From Omphiscola glabra (lineage: Eukaryota; Mollusca; Gastropoda; Lymnaeidae): a stretch of DNA of 64,000 nt. The stretch spans positions 7,959,012 through 8,023,011 of the forward strand of contig OZ024809.1 in NCBI GenBank assembly GCA_964017045.1. Reading direction: 5' to 3'. Of this stretch, positions 11,629 to 22,721 are shown one piece after another. Made by a program: the position numbers and the translations under genes. The notes beneath the pieces are model-generated. The model had not been told where the DNA came from. It did no database searches and saw only the letters and a program-made list of their open reading frames with translations. Each line of letters starts with the position of its first letter. Position 1 is the first letter of the stretch.

Positions 11629-11803
11629 ATGATTGATCACAATCCAGATGATGCCATTAAAGCTGACAGCCTCATGCTGAAAGATGACCATATCACTGAC
11701 CAACACGTCCTTTGTAACGGCTCCAACATCTCCGACAAAAAAAATGTTGAAGGACCCAGTGGCGTTCCAATAGACAGAGGCTGGGCTTGGGTTGTCGTTG
11801 TAG
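11629..11803 (+). CDS. MCT exon 1 (start codon, N-tail, start of TM1)
   Basis: Encodes residues 1-58 and the first base of codon 59. The hydrophilic N-tail leads into PIDRGWAWVVVV. The end at 11803 is chosen because it gives exact MCT spacing into exon 2, but the donor there (GTTGGT) is weak. A better-looking donor, GTTAAG at 11876, would add 24 residues inside TM1 and disrupt the helix. The ATG at 11629 is the first in frame. A plausible acceptor (ctgtag) at 11557-11562 suggests that this exon begins about 11563 with 5' UTR spliced from further upstream. Confidence 0.8.
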
Positions 11804-14800
11804 GTTGGTTCTTTGTTTATTTAGTCAGTACCGTAGGTCTAAGTACAAATATGTTAGTGAAAATGTCTGAAGCATGTTAAGTTTCAATTTAAAGCAAGAT
11901 TTTAAGTTAATTAATAGTCCCACCTACCCCCACCCCAAAAAACCCACAAAAGACCCGTGGTCAGGTTGCCTAGTAGTCAGATAGCTTAGTAGTCAGGTAG
12001 GCTATTGTCAGAAGTCAGCAGCACCATCAGAATTCAGCACAACCGTCAGAAGTCAGCACCACCATCAGAAGTCAGCACCATCATGAGTTAATGTCAGAAT
12101 GTATATAAAACATTTCTTTATTATTCTTGAATTTGGGGGACATGATAAAATTAAGTGTATTTTCTACAGGTTGTTTCGGAATGCATGTGTTGGTGGTAGG
12201 GGGAGTGAAGTCATTTGGCGTGCTCTTTGTTGAGTTCCAGGACATGTACGGGGTCAAGGCTGGGGATCTTGGAATTATTCAAGGAATGGCTCAGACACTG
12301 ATGATGGCCTTAGGTAAGCAAAAGACCTATTAAGACACTTGAAGGAGACCTATTTTTTCTCAACCCCCACTCTATGGTAACCAAAAGACCTATTGTTTCT
12401 CAACCCCCACTCTATGGTAACCAAAAGACCTATTGTTTCTCAACCCCCACTCTATGGTAACCAAAAGACCTATTGTTTCTCAACCCCCACTCTATGGTAA
12501 CCAAAAGACCTATTGACGCTTGACGCTTGGGGACCTAGTGTTTCTCAACTACAGTTACAACTTCATTCAGAGGGCATTGATGGCTTCCATGCTGGAGTGA
12601 CAGTTCTGCCCAGTGCCTGAAAATGTTTTTTTTTTATCCTCTATGCTGCAGTTCCTAAATAGGGATTTTGATTAAACATTTTCTTTCTTTATGATTCAGT
12701 CAATACTTTTGTATAAATATTGGATACCTGTTATTGAAAATCACAAAATTATGATTATAGAAATGTATCCTGTGTGCATTTTGATCTGAGAGCTGTTATA
12801 AATTATTGCCAAATACTCTTACATTCCTAGTTCCATAAATCTCTTGTATTGAAATATTTACTGAAAACAGTGACATAGGTGAGTAAAACAATTGTTAATT
12901 TTTTAAAAAAATGTTTGACGATATTTTCCCCCCAATTTTATATTCTATTTGCTCAGACACACATTTTCACCTTTAATATTTTAAGCTTAGGAATTGTCAA
13001 TATGTCCAAACTTTGTGTGACTTAATTCCTACAGGACTGTTTTCCAACCTCCTGGCTGTCAAGTTTAATGCTCGCAAGGTTGTCTTTGTTGGTGGTTTAT
13101 TGACATCATTGGGTTTCATCCTGTCTGCCTACTCGCCCAGCTTTTGGCTGTTGTACATTACATATGGCCTCATAACAGGTAACGCAACTACAACTGTTCG
13201 TCCCACATTTGGTCTTAAAACAAATTGTCTACCCCCATGCATGCCACTTGTCTATCCTAGTCTATTCTTGATACTGTCAATTTCTGATTGAGCTTTATGA
13301 TCCTTCAATGTGAATGTTGTGGAGATGTAGATATCAATGTTGAATAGTCATCTAATCTTAATGTCAGACTCCTATTTGTTTAGGTACGGTCTATTTGTTT
13401 AGGTACAGTATTCTCTCTCAAGGTATCACAACCCATTCACTACAACACTGTATAATCCAGTTCACGTTATACGTTTATTAACTTCATCACAACATGGAGT
13501 AGTCATCATGTACACTGTACTCAACATACACTTGGGACACAACAGCATTACTACTTAAAATACTCTAACAGAACTCAGCAGTACACAACAAGCTGCAGTG
13601 TGAATATCATCCAACTCTTCTGCAGCCTTTGTTCCACCATAACAACCACAGTCATTCCCCTTACCCAAATACTCTCAACATTATAGATACAGCTACACAT
13701 ATACTCTCTACACTAAACATCTTTTCCATACCAAACATTTAGTGTAACCCAAACCATAACAGTGATTCTCATACCCTTGACAAATGTCCATCCCAGTTAT
13801 CTACACCTGTCTACTTTTGATAGAGTTCCACAGTGTCTTAATTTAAGAATTTAACGCACACGTTTACGTTCTCTTAGCAGATAACTAGGATTAGAATTTT
13901 ATTTGATCTACCGGTATCTATAATTAAAATAATGAAACTTGTTGCTACTAAATATTACAATGACATAATAAATTGCAAGTCTCAATTATGTTAAGTTTCG
14001 TTACAAGTCTTGTTAACATAGCTTGAATTTGTATTTGCACTTCCAACTAAAATTGCATGTGTATCCCCCTTAAAAACATATCACCAGCTATATCCAGAAT
14101 ATCAGGTGCTAATAGTATGACCAATACTCTTTAAAAAATGAGTTATAAATAGCGAAAAAAAAAAAAAAAAAAACAATTTTAACATTCATTAAACATAATA
14201 CAAAAGTAAAAAGTTTAAACACGAAAATTGCATAAACAGAAGAAGTTTAACTTTTATTTGCAGGTTTTGGCTTTGGCCTGTCATATAGCCCTTGTGTTGT
14301 CATGGTTGGTCATCACTTCAATAAGCGTCGGAGTCTGGCGAATGGACTCTCCGTCGCTGGCTCTGGAGTCGGTTCATTCATTCTCCCAAACCTCATGCGG
14401 TTAATGCTTGAAGAGTACAATCTTAGTGGATGCTTGCTCATCCTAGGGGGGATAATGCTAAACGTTTGTGTGTTTGCCATGTTGTTGAGGCCCTTGAGTA
14501 GTTACAGCCCTGGGAAAAAATTCAGAAAAAGTCCAGGGCAGAGAAGTGTTAACATTGATAAACAAACTTACATCAGATGTGCAGAGGGGGAGGGTGACAC
14601 TGACACAAGTTTTCAAACCAGAATAAATCAATTAATCACTGGGAATGATCGATCAGACTGCTGTGACAGCATCAGTATTAATAATATGTCTAATAAAGCC
14701 CAGAATCATTTGACTGAAAGGGGTGACAAAATAAATGGCAAAAACAGGCTAAATATGGAGTTTAATATCAGTGAAAATAGGATCAAAAGACAGAATGACA

Positions 14801-17800
14801 TTGAGGCTGAACAGACATGTCTTAATAGGGAATCTGATGATGCTGGTATCAGTGATAATGGGAAAAGTTTCATGTCTGACCAGAATAAAATCACCAGCCT
14901 GGATTTCTCAACAGAAATTTGTGACCTGAATTTACAAGAAATGGAAATTGTAGAAGTTGAAGAATTAGGCTCACTGCCATTGAAGTCATCAAGAGATGTT
15001 AGTCACAGTGACCTTTTCATGGCATCTCTCCAGAATATCCCCAGTGGGGATTTGCAAGATATTTCACCAGACTTGGACTTTCTCAGCTGTTCGAGAGATG
15101 CGACCATAGGGTCAAAGAAGCCTGTCAAAAAACAGAAGCTGTTTAACTGGTCACTGTTCAAGAATCCTGTATTTCTGATCTATGCGATATCATGTGGCCT
15201 GGCCAACTTTGGATACCCAAATGTCTTTTTCATGCTACCCGCTTTTGCTGAAAGTGTGAGTGGACTCTTTTGTTTTTGGTTGTATTTTTACAATAACAAT
15301 TCTCACCTTCAAGTTATACAAAAAATTGAATTAATAGCCTATTACTAGATAGTTATGCTAAAATATGGTTACACAGTATAATTCCAGCGATTTCATCATT
15401 ATATATAGGGGCTGGAATACTGGTAAATACTGTGTTTTTAATTTAAGCCTTTTAGAGAGATTTGGAAAATTGTTTTCCTTGAAATAATTTGTCTTTAGTT
15501 TCCTAGTCATGTTAAGCAGGGCCGTTATCCACCCCCACCCCCATGTAAACGTCCCTGGTGTTAGCCAATGCACTGTTCATGTTGGGCATTTTGATTCTCA
15601 GAATGGTCAAGACCGCAGTAACTCTGCCTTGTTGGTGTCAATTATTGGAATCACAGATTTGATGGGTCGCCTATTCCTCGGCTGGTTCTCAGATTTGAAC
15701 CTCTTTCCTAAAAGATATGGGTGAGTTCTTGTTTTGTTCATGTGGTTGTTTTGTTCTTACACTAGTAATGCTGTTTTTTATTTTTATGAGAGCCATTTAA
15801 GTAACAATATATTGATGTGGTTCTGTTTAAGAATCAAGGGCCACATAATCAGAAAGACAAATTAACATTATTTTTAAGTCATGGAATAATAGTTTAACTC
15901 CAATCTAAGAGGCATATCTTCCAAAAGACATTATTTTCTGTTTGGGGCTTAAAGATATACGGATCACTTAATTTTTAAACAACAGTTTTGCTTTTCTTTG
16001 GCCTTTCTCAGCTGTTCTTTTCTTATCTATTCCAAATATTTGTTAATCCGAAAATCTGATTTGCAAATTACTATTGAACAATAACATTAGTCAAAAGTAA
16101 GATTCTACTTTTTAATGACACAAATTTCAGCTTTATGGCCTGTATTGGCATCAGTGCCTGCCTAAATTTAGTTGCTCCTGCCATGACATCATTTGCTGCT
16201 ATGGCAGCTTATGCTGCCCTCTATGGCTTCTTTGGTGGCTCATATTGGGCCCTTATTGCAGTGCTTTTGGCTGAGGCCCTAGGTAGGTCTGAAATGTAAC
16301 TATTTACTTAAGAATTATCTCACATATTTCCAGATCTTTCATCCTCCCCCACACCTTTGTTTTAAAAACTAATAGTGAATTTCAGTGACCTTGTAACGCT
16401 ATGAAAGATTTGGGGAATAGTGATAATTATTTCTGAATTTTCAAAATAATTTTTTAAAAATATCTGTATTAACTTAACTGGGTTCATTGATGTAATTTAA
16501 CTGGGTTCATTGATGTAATTTAACTGGGGGCAGTGATGTAATTTAACTGAGGGCAGTGATGTAATTTAACTGAGGGCAGTGCTGTCATGATTCTATGTCT
16601 GACTTGTTTTGAAGTCATACATCTTTTTGAGTGGTAACATGTTGCAGACTCTAGTTAAAATATCTTGAAATTTTGAAATAATGTATACTTTGAAAGGGAT
16701 CTGGTGACCACACATCAGAGGTGGCTTAGGTACAGGGCAGTCTCATAGAAAAACCACCTTATGTTTAAAGAGCTGATAAATGCCTCTGATCTATAGATAT
16801 ATCCTTGCATTGTACACAGGAAAGCTTATTTTATTTTGTTACGTTGAATGTTGTTTGTCAAATAAATAAAATATGTCATTTCATGTCATCCAATGTTTAA
16901 ATATTTTTTTTAGGTGTTGAGAAGCTCAGCAGCTCATTTGGGCTTATCACTGTCTTCATGTCTGTAAGTTTGTTGCCTGGTCCTGCAATCTGTGGTAAGT
17001 TTCATTTTTGAATATGTGGCAAGTTTCATTTTTGAATATGTGGTAAGTTTCATTTTTGAATATGTGGCAAGTTTCATTTTTGAATATGTGGTAAGTTTGT
17101 TTAAATATTCGATCATATAAGTAATCCCCTAAAATTAGAGTGTAGTAGAGTGGTGATGGTTGTATGGTGGATACAGTGTTACTACCATACACTAAAGAAA
17201 CTCAGGTCTGAGGACTATAGCTTTTATTTGGAAACTAACAAAGAGAAGTAAAGGAAAGGTCCCGAAAAGGAAATAAAAGGAAATGTGCAGGATAGGGACA
17301 ATACCTGCAAAGAAACAAATAATACAGGTCAACAATGTCCTGACTAATAATGAATAACACAGAGAACAAATAAGCATATTAACTAACCCTGTAAATGCAG
17401 GGTGTTACAAAATATACTTAACTAAAAAAAATAGAGTATGCTTACATGTTAAACAATTGGCAATTAAAATTATATTGTTTTGATAATGTTTCATTACTAT
17501 AAAAGGAAATCACGTGGCAGTGTTCTAACTTGTAGCACGTACACTGTGTTACATAAAGGACCAGTGTGAGATGTGAGGGCTAGCATAGAGATCTAACTGG
17601 GGTACTGTCATCCATGTAAGGGGTCTATGTAAGATGCACCCATAGCAGGACAGGTACTATAATGGTGTAATATATAACCACCATGGGTTAGATACCTGCA
17701 TCACTCAATTGCTGTGTCTTTTTAAGACAAAAGCAAATTGCGAAATGTCTAAGCATATTAATACAGCTGGTAATAATAGCCTCCTAACACATGCACTATT

Positions 17801-19309
17801 TCTATTTGAGAATATAGCACAGGACAGGGGAGGTAGTCTACTTCACCTGTTGTACGTAGGTCGATGGTCGTATACTGTTGTATCAATAGCTTTAAAGCAC
17901 TCCTAATATAAGTCATGAACAGAAATATTCCATTACTAGCACCGAACAAGTAATGCAGTCTACAAGCACAGAAATAAAAAAAGGCGTATTTGCTTCTACT
18001 TACAGAGCATCCAAATGGGCCGCTATGAACAACCTCGAATAAAAATCTCCCAAATGTGCCCGCCTTAAATAGCCGTGCGCGGACGTACCCGAAAACCTGA
18101 CGTCACGCCCCGACTTGGACTGTCCAAAACTTGTCTTCTGACAGATTTTCTGTGGTAAACTGACAAACCCTGGAGACTACAACCCAAATTAAAGTTGATA
18201 TCCTGGACCCCATCCCTAATTAATTAAATGTGTCCTTCTTAGTTTTGTCTCCGCTATCTAAGATACATTTTTATATTTCTATGAGTTATATACTTTTTGA
18301 GATATTTAAATAAAACAGGTTGGGACCCCCCCATAAATGAATGTGAAAACTCTCTTAATTACTAACAATTAAAATACCCTATGACGTTGGGGACTTGTAA
18401 ATATACTAAAGTATAGCGAATAAACTCCCCTTCCCAACTAGATATAATTTATAATTTAATTCACTATGGTTCCCGAGATACAAATTATTTAACTAAGCAC
18501 TAAAGCACAAATTTTGGTTCCCACTATTTAAGTATTCTATGCCATGAGGGAGAGCCGGTCGGTCAGTCTGAATGGGGTGAACTTGACCAGAGCTCGGGTC
18601 AACATTCCGATCCTGTGTTGGGCGAGGTCAAATTACACTACAGCCTTGGTGTTGGGCACGATTTAAAAAACGGGGCCTACCCTACCACATCAGGATGTCA
18701 CATTGTCAGGGTTCAGCAATTATAATTTGATTGATTGATTGTAACCTCAGAAAAGTTATCAAAATTTAGGAAATCATGCACCGTTTGTTTACTCATTTTT
18801 AAACATCTTTGTAATTGTGATGTGAACTTGTAAATCAAGTATTGAAGTTATAATTAACACTGCAGAAATATTTGTATTTAGTCTACTAAAATTATGATTT
18901 ATTTAAAAATTTGTTTCAAACAAATAAATATTTATTATAAATACTGAGTATAAACATATATTTAGACAGGGTTGGAGTCCTGGGGGAACAACTACTGAAC
19001 TTTCTTGTGGAAAGGGTGAATTTTCCACTCCTAATCACTAAGATAAATTGACAAAGTTAAATCAATTGCTATAATCGATGAAAGAGAGCTTCCGAGTCCT
19101 TGAAACTTTTTAAAGTGGTTTTTTTAAAAAATATATTAATTAATATTTATTAAATTGAACTCACAGGTGGGATCAGAGATGCAACATCATCCTGGAACTA
19201 TGCATTAATATTTTGTGGGGCTATGGCCCTGGTTGGATCCCTGGTGCCTTTCTTGATACCCTGCGCACAAAGGTATAACAAAGACAAAGAAAACGGCAAC
19301 ACAAATTAA
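11629..19309 (+). CDS. SLC16-family monocarboxylate transporter (8 coding exons)
   Basis: Predicted 649-residue major-facilitator transporter of the SLC16 (MCT) family, which moves monocarboxylates or related small solutes across the plasma membrane. The join is 11629-11803, 12170-12313, 13035-13178, 14264-15255, 15602-15720, 16131-16282, 16914-16994 and 19167-19309; all phases agree. The MCT signature RGWAWVV is at residues 51-57. Lys72 lies 18 residues after Trp54, the same spacing as Lys38 after Trp20 in human MCT1. FNKRRSLANG at 173-182 matches the TM5 signature. Asp504 and Arg508 in TM8 keep the D-x3-R pair of MCT1. A long hydrophilic loop (about 231-447) separates the two six-helix halves, and the C-terminal tail is short. 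The family is clear; the member and substrate are not. An ancillary-protein partner cannot be judged from sequence. Confidence 0.93.
11995..12085. repeat. Short GTCAGAAGTCAGCACCACCA repeats
   Basis: About four diverged units of 18-21 bp in MCT intron 1. Confidence 0.7.
12170..12313 (+). CDS. MCT exon 2 (TM1-TM2)
   Basis: Acceptor ttctacag and donor GTAAGC flank a 144-nt phase 1 to phase 1 exon. It encodes residues 60-106, with KSFGVLFVEFQ finishing TM1 and IIQGMAQTLMMAL in TM2. Confidence 0.92.
12345..12512. repeat. 40-bp minisatellite, 4 copies, in MCT intron 2
   Basis: Nearly exact units of CTATTGTTTCTCAACCCCCA plus CTCTATGGTAACCAAAAGAC. The array begins 30 bp after the exon 2 donor and contains GGTAACC, a donor-like site, in each unit. 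Confidence 0.93.
13035..13178 (+). CDS. MCT exon 3 (TM2-TM4)
   Basis: A second 144-nt phase 1 to phase 1 exon, with acceptor ttcctacag and donor GTAACG. It encodes LFSNLLAVKFNARKVVFVGG and the following helix, ending in YGLITG. The equal exon lengths and phases look like typical SLC16 gene structure. Confidence 0.92.
13300..14230. other. MCT intron 3, no other feature seen
   Basis: AT-rich intron sequence with a long A run near 14156-14173. No repeat array or element was recognised. Confidence 0.5.
14264..15255 (+). CDS. MCT exon 4 (TM4-TM7 and central loop)
   Basis: 992-nt exon, acceptor tatttgcag, donor GTGAGT at 15256. It carries the TM5 signature FNKRRSLANG, TM6, the whole acidic and serine-rich cytoplasmic loop (about 215 residues), and TM7 beginning NPVFLIYAISCGLANFG. 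The loop has no domain I recognise. Confidence 0.93.
15602..15720 (+). CDS. MCT exon 5 (TM8)
   Basis: Acceptor gattctcag, donor GTGAGT at 15721. Encodes NGQDRSNSALLVSIIGITD then LMGRLFLGWFSD, with the conserved Asp and Arg of TM8 (residues 504 and 508). Phase 0 entry matches exon 4. Confidence 0.92.
16131..16282 (+). CDS. MCT exon 6 (TM9-TM10)
   Basis: Acceptor aaatttcag, donor GTAGGT at 16283. Encodes two hydrophobic segments, FMACIGISACLNLVAPAM and YAALYGFFGGSYWALIAVLL, before AEALG. Confidence 0.92.
16478..16590. repeat. About 24-bp tandem repeat in MCT intron 6
   Basis: Four to five units of TTAACTGGGTTCATTGATGT or TTAACTGAGGGCAGTGATGT type. Confidence 0.85.
16914..16994 (+). CDS. MCT exon 7 (TM11)
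   Basis: 81-nt exon, acceptor ttttttttag, donor GTAAGT at 16995. Encodes VEKLSSSFGLITVFMSVSLL then PGPAIC, the usual MCT region before TM12. Its donor is the first unit of a 24-bp tandem repeat that carries further donor-like copies. Confidence 0.9.
16991..17098 (+). repeat. 24-bp repeat that multiplies the exon 7 splice donor
   Basis: The authentic donor TGTG-GTAAGTTTCATT is followed at 24-bp steps by GCAAGT, GTAAGT, GCAAGT and GTAAGT in nearly the same context (ATGTGGTAAGTTTCATTTTT). The unit starts at the exon edge, so the 5' splice site is part of the minisatellite. Confidence 0.9.
17177..18689 (-). mobile_element. Putative solo LTR in MCT intron 7
   Basis: Read on the - strand, the 1513-bp block starts TGTGGTAGGGTAGGCCCCG and ends GGTAGTAACA, the TG...CA form of an LTR. 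On that strand it has TGACGTCA (18105-18098), then a TATA-like TATTTAAGG (near 18072-18062), and AATAAA near 17224, about 45 bp from its end. The start resembles that of the LTR at 62797-63342. Flanking 4-mers are ACAG and TCAG, one mismatch, so the target duplication is imperfect. No internal coding region is present. Confidence 0.6.
18062..18105 (-). promoter_or_regulatory. CRE and TATA-like promoter in the solo LTR
   Basis: A consensus cAMP-response element TGACGTCA lies about 27 bp upstream of a TATA-like CTATTTAAGG on the - strand, in a GC-rich patch within AT-rich intron. It fits an LTR U3 promoter. Activity is not shown. Confidence 0.45.
19167..19309 (+). CDS. MCT exon 8 (TM12, C-tail, stop)
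   Basis: Acceptor gaactcacag. Encodes GIRDATSSWNYALIFCGAMA, the last helix and a short hydrophilic tail ending KENGNTN, then TAA at 19307-19309. The 2.2-kb intron before it contains a putative solo LTR. Confidence 0.92.
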
Positions 19310-19540
19310 AAGATTCAGTTTAGGACATTATTTTACTTAGTTTTTCTACAGAAAAGTATTTTATACATGAATAAGGTGTCTTTTTTTTCATTTTATTAAA
19401 AAATATTTTGAGCCAAAATAATATACCAGTACTAAATTTTCAACAAGAGAAACGAACGCCCACTTGAAAAAGTAGCTCTATTTTTTTTCCTTATGTTTAG
19501 GGAGCGGCATTTTTGTCTTAGTGCAGAATTTTTATTCTTG

Positions 19541-19566
19541 TAAAGTGGGGGGGGGGGGGGGGGGCC
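19541..19566. repeat. Poly-G run
   Basis: About 17 consecutive G after AAGTG. Similar G or C runs occur near 21931, 33611, 47324, 47416, 48961, 49079 and 59359. Confidence 0.8.
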
Positions 19567-19624
19567 TTGGCCTTTGCACTAACCCTAGCTTTACCAGTGT
19601 CTATATGATTTGAGGTTTAGACTA

Positions 19625-19810
19625 AAGACTTCAGTTTAGACTTTGACTTCTGGTACTGGTGCAGCACTTGACTTCTGGTACAGACTTAGACTCTGAAGCA
19701 GACTTTGACTTCTGATACAGACTTTGACTTCTGGTACAGACTTGGACTTCTGGTACAGACTTGGACTTCTGATACAGACTTTGACTTCTGGTATAGCCTT
19801 GATGTCTGGT
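19625..19810. repeat. About 18-bp repeat, CTTCTGGTACAGACTT type
   Basis: Roughly eight to nine diverged units of GACTTCTGGTACAGACTTG downstream of the MCT stop. Confidence 0.8.
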
Positions 19811-20091
19811 ATAAGATGAAATTCTATGTAATGTATAAGGTATAGAGGAGTTGTTCTCTATTAGGATAAATTAGTCTGAAGAGTTTAACTAACAATTTTA
19901 CTATTCAGTTCTTGGAGCACCTTGCATGACTCCCAGCAATAGTTCAGTTGTAACTGACTCTTTAACATATTCCCTCGAATGACTTCATAGCCATGGTTTG
20001 ACTGACATATTATTTCAATTGTAGCAGACTGTAAACATATTCCCTGGAATGATTTAATAGCAATGCATGATCAGTGCTTCTATTTGATGTA

Positions 20092-20190
20092 TACAAACAT
20101 GTCTCATAATACATCTCATAAAAGTTAAACATTTGTCAATTTGATGTATACAAACATGTCTCATAATACATCTCATAAAAGTTAAACATT
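20092..20190. repeat. 47-bp direct duplication
   Basis: ATTTGATGTATACAAACATG at 20092 recurs at 20139 with the following sequence identical. Confidence 0.9.
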
Positions 20191-20490
20191 TGTCAATTTC
20201 AACTGAAATGTGTTCAATTAATGTTATATATTTAAAAAAATTGGTATTTGTATATTTAAAAAATTAAGAATTTTTCGGATATATTTTTGACCAGTGACAT
20301 TTCTTAAGATGTAAATAAATTTTTATTATATTTTTTTGTATTTTTATGTACAAACATGAATGTATATTTTATTTACATATTAATTACATTTCAGAATGTT
20401 ATTATTTTTACATCAGGGATTTGTTATAGATGCTAAAATACTTACTGTCATATTATTATGCCTTATTTTAAATTTCATAGATATAGATTA

Positions 20491-20496
20491 AATAAA
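20491..20496 (+). promoter_or_regulatory. Possible poly(A) signal of the MCT gene
   Basis: AATAAA about 1.18 kb after the MCT stop codon. It sits beside a repeat-like motif at 20505-20560, so it could instead belong to an inserted element. Confidence 0.3.
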
Positions 20497-21175
20497 CAAC
20501 AAAACAACTAATTTCGCCGGAATACTTAGTCTTTGGCAGATGCCATAAGAAGATTGCATTACATTGAGTCATTAATGAGAAGTAAAATTTCACAACTGTT
20601 CAACTGTTTCTGTCCCATATTAAAATATCTAACTAATGTGTATGTATGTGGCCATGTTTGAAATATCTTGTTAACAACTCAGTGGGTAGCTAGGAGGTGT
20701 GGACTGCACAGTGTGACACCATTTCAGGGGGTGGGGTGGGCTGTGTGTGTGTGTGACACCAAGAGTTTACCACACCGGGTTACACAAAGGTTTGAAGAGA
20801 CACTAGATTATGAAGTTTTAAAGACACTGAATGAAATGAAATCATTAACGTATAGTTAGTCAAGAAGAGTTTATTATTTAGCAGCGAGCGAATCACATCT
20901 CTTTTTACATGTCAGTCACAAATTTGTCAGCTAATACAATGCCACAGTGACAACAGTTTTGGTTTTTGTGAAAGGTTGGTCGATGTGGTAAGGAGACGGT
21001 GTCATTTCTTAGGCAATAAATTCCTACTGAAGAAAATGGGGTTTATTTATTAATTGTTTACAGCTAATGATCATGTCAAGCACTTAACTGGAGGTTTTCT
21101 CACAACCTTTTGTTAGGTGCTTAACTTAATAACAGGGGTCATTCTTCACAAGTAGGACATCAAAACTTTGGTGGC

Positions 21176-21772
21176 ACAGCCCCTCAGAAAACATTTGGCT
21201 ACAGTACATCACAACTAAGCCATGCACAACCCCTCAAAAAAACATTTGGCTACAGTACATCACAACTAAGCCATGCACAACCCCTCAGAAAACATTTGGC
21301 TACAGTACATCACAACTAAGCCATGCACAACCCCTCAGAAAACATTTGGCTACAGTACATCACAACTAAGCCATGCACAACCCCTCAAAAAAACATTTGG
21401 CTACAGTACATCACAACTAAGCCATGCACAACCCCTCAGAAAACATTTGGCTACAGTACATCACAACTAAGCCATGCACAACCCCTCAGAAAACATTTGG
21501 CTACAGTACATCACAACTAAGCCATGCACAACCCCTCAAAAAACATTTGGCTACAGTACATCACAACTAAGCCATGCACAACCCCTCAGAAAACATTTGG
21601 CTACAGTACATCACAACTAAGCCATGCACAACCCCTCAGAAAACATTTGGCTACAGTACATCACAACTAAGCCATGCACAACCCCTCAGAAAACATTTGG
21701 CTACAGTACATCACAACTAAGCCATGCATAACCCCTCAGAAAACATTTGGCTACAGTACATCACAACTAAGC
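21176..21772. repeat. 50-bp minisatellite, about 12 copies
   Basis: Unit CCCTCAGAAAACATTTGGCT, ACAGTACATCACAACTAAGC, CATGCACAAC. Variation is almost only in the A run (CAGAAAACA, CAAAAAAACA). Confidence 0.97.
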
Positions 21773-21774
21773 AA

Positions 21775-22715
21775 TTGGGGATAGTTTCTTTAAAATAGAG
21801 CTTCGTGTACAATTTAATTAATAAATCACAAGGAATCTCTATCTTCCCAGACACCAAGTGAGGCATTTATTCACTTGGTAATTTGTGGCAAATCAAGAGA
21901 CAAGAAATAATAAATACTACACAAAAAGGGGGGGGGGGGTTTGTGAGTATAGTTAAATAAGGATGATTTATATGTCCCTCCTTATCAGAAGACAGTGACA
22001 CTGTGAAAGATGAATTCTAAACATCTTATTTAATTTATATAAATTTATGAAACTTATTTCCCATCAAGTTAGGACTTGAAAAATGTGTTAAGGAACTTAG
22101 AACTGCCTGAGCTAAAAATATAGATGTTTGCATAACTTTGCATCCTTACATTTATTTGGATAGAACTTTGAACAAGGTGTAAAACAAGAATAATAAAATA
22201 GACATTTATATATTATATATCTTTTTATTATACTGTATTGGAAATTAAAAAGTGCCTGTCATAGCCACTTAAATAGAAAAGATAGGGTAAGAGAGCAAAA
22301 ATTGGGACCGTCTAGAGAAGTCACCTGAACAAAAGTGGGGAGGGGCGGCCTCAGCAACCTCCCCCAGAAATTTTTTATAAATTCAAAACTCTTAGGTGTA
22401 ATTTGAATATACTTTAGCATGATTCTACACTTAACTGGAACACAACTGAAGAAATGCTTGTGGAAGATTAGGGTTCCCTTTACACAGCTGAGTTTACATA
22501 AATCCTTTAATTTTAGTTGTTACACACTAGTAAAATTGTTTTATAATTTTCAATAAAGATTTCAGATTATTTCAATAAATTTTTTTAATCAGTTCCAAAA
22601 ATGGGCCACGATATTTAACACAATATAACACTAATATAATTATGGGTTGTTCCCACCAATTGTACTTTTCTGTCCATTCAACACCAGATAGTAGCTAAAA
22701 GAAACAACAATCCAG
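21775..22715. other. AT-rich intergenic stretch
   Basis: Contains a G run near 21931. No gene, RNA or element recognised. Confidence 0.4.
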
Positions 22716-22721
22716 TCTCTT

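Noticed and set aside
12127..12333. MCT exon 2 read as a separate small protein from an upstream start
   Set aside because: The acceptor at 12168-12169 and the matched phase show that this is an internal exon; the upstream residues are intron.
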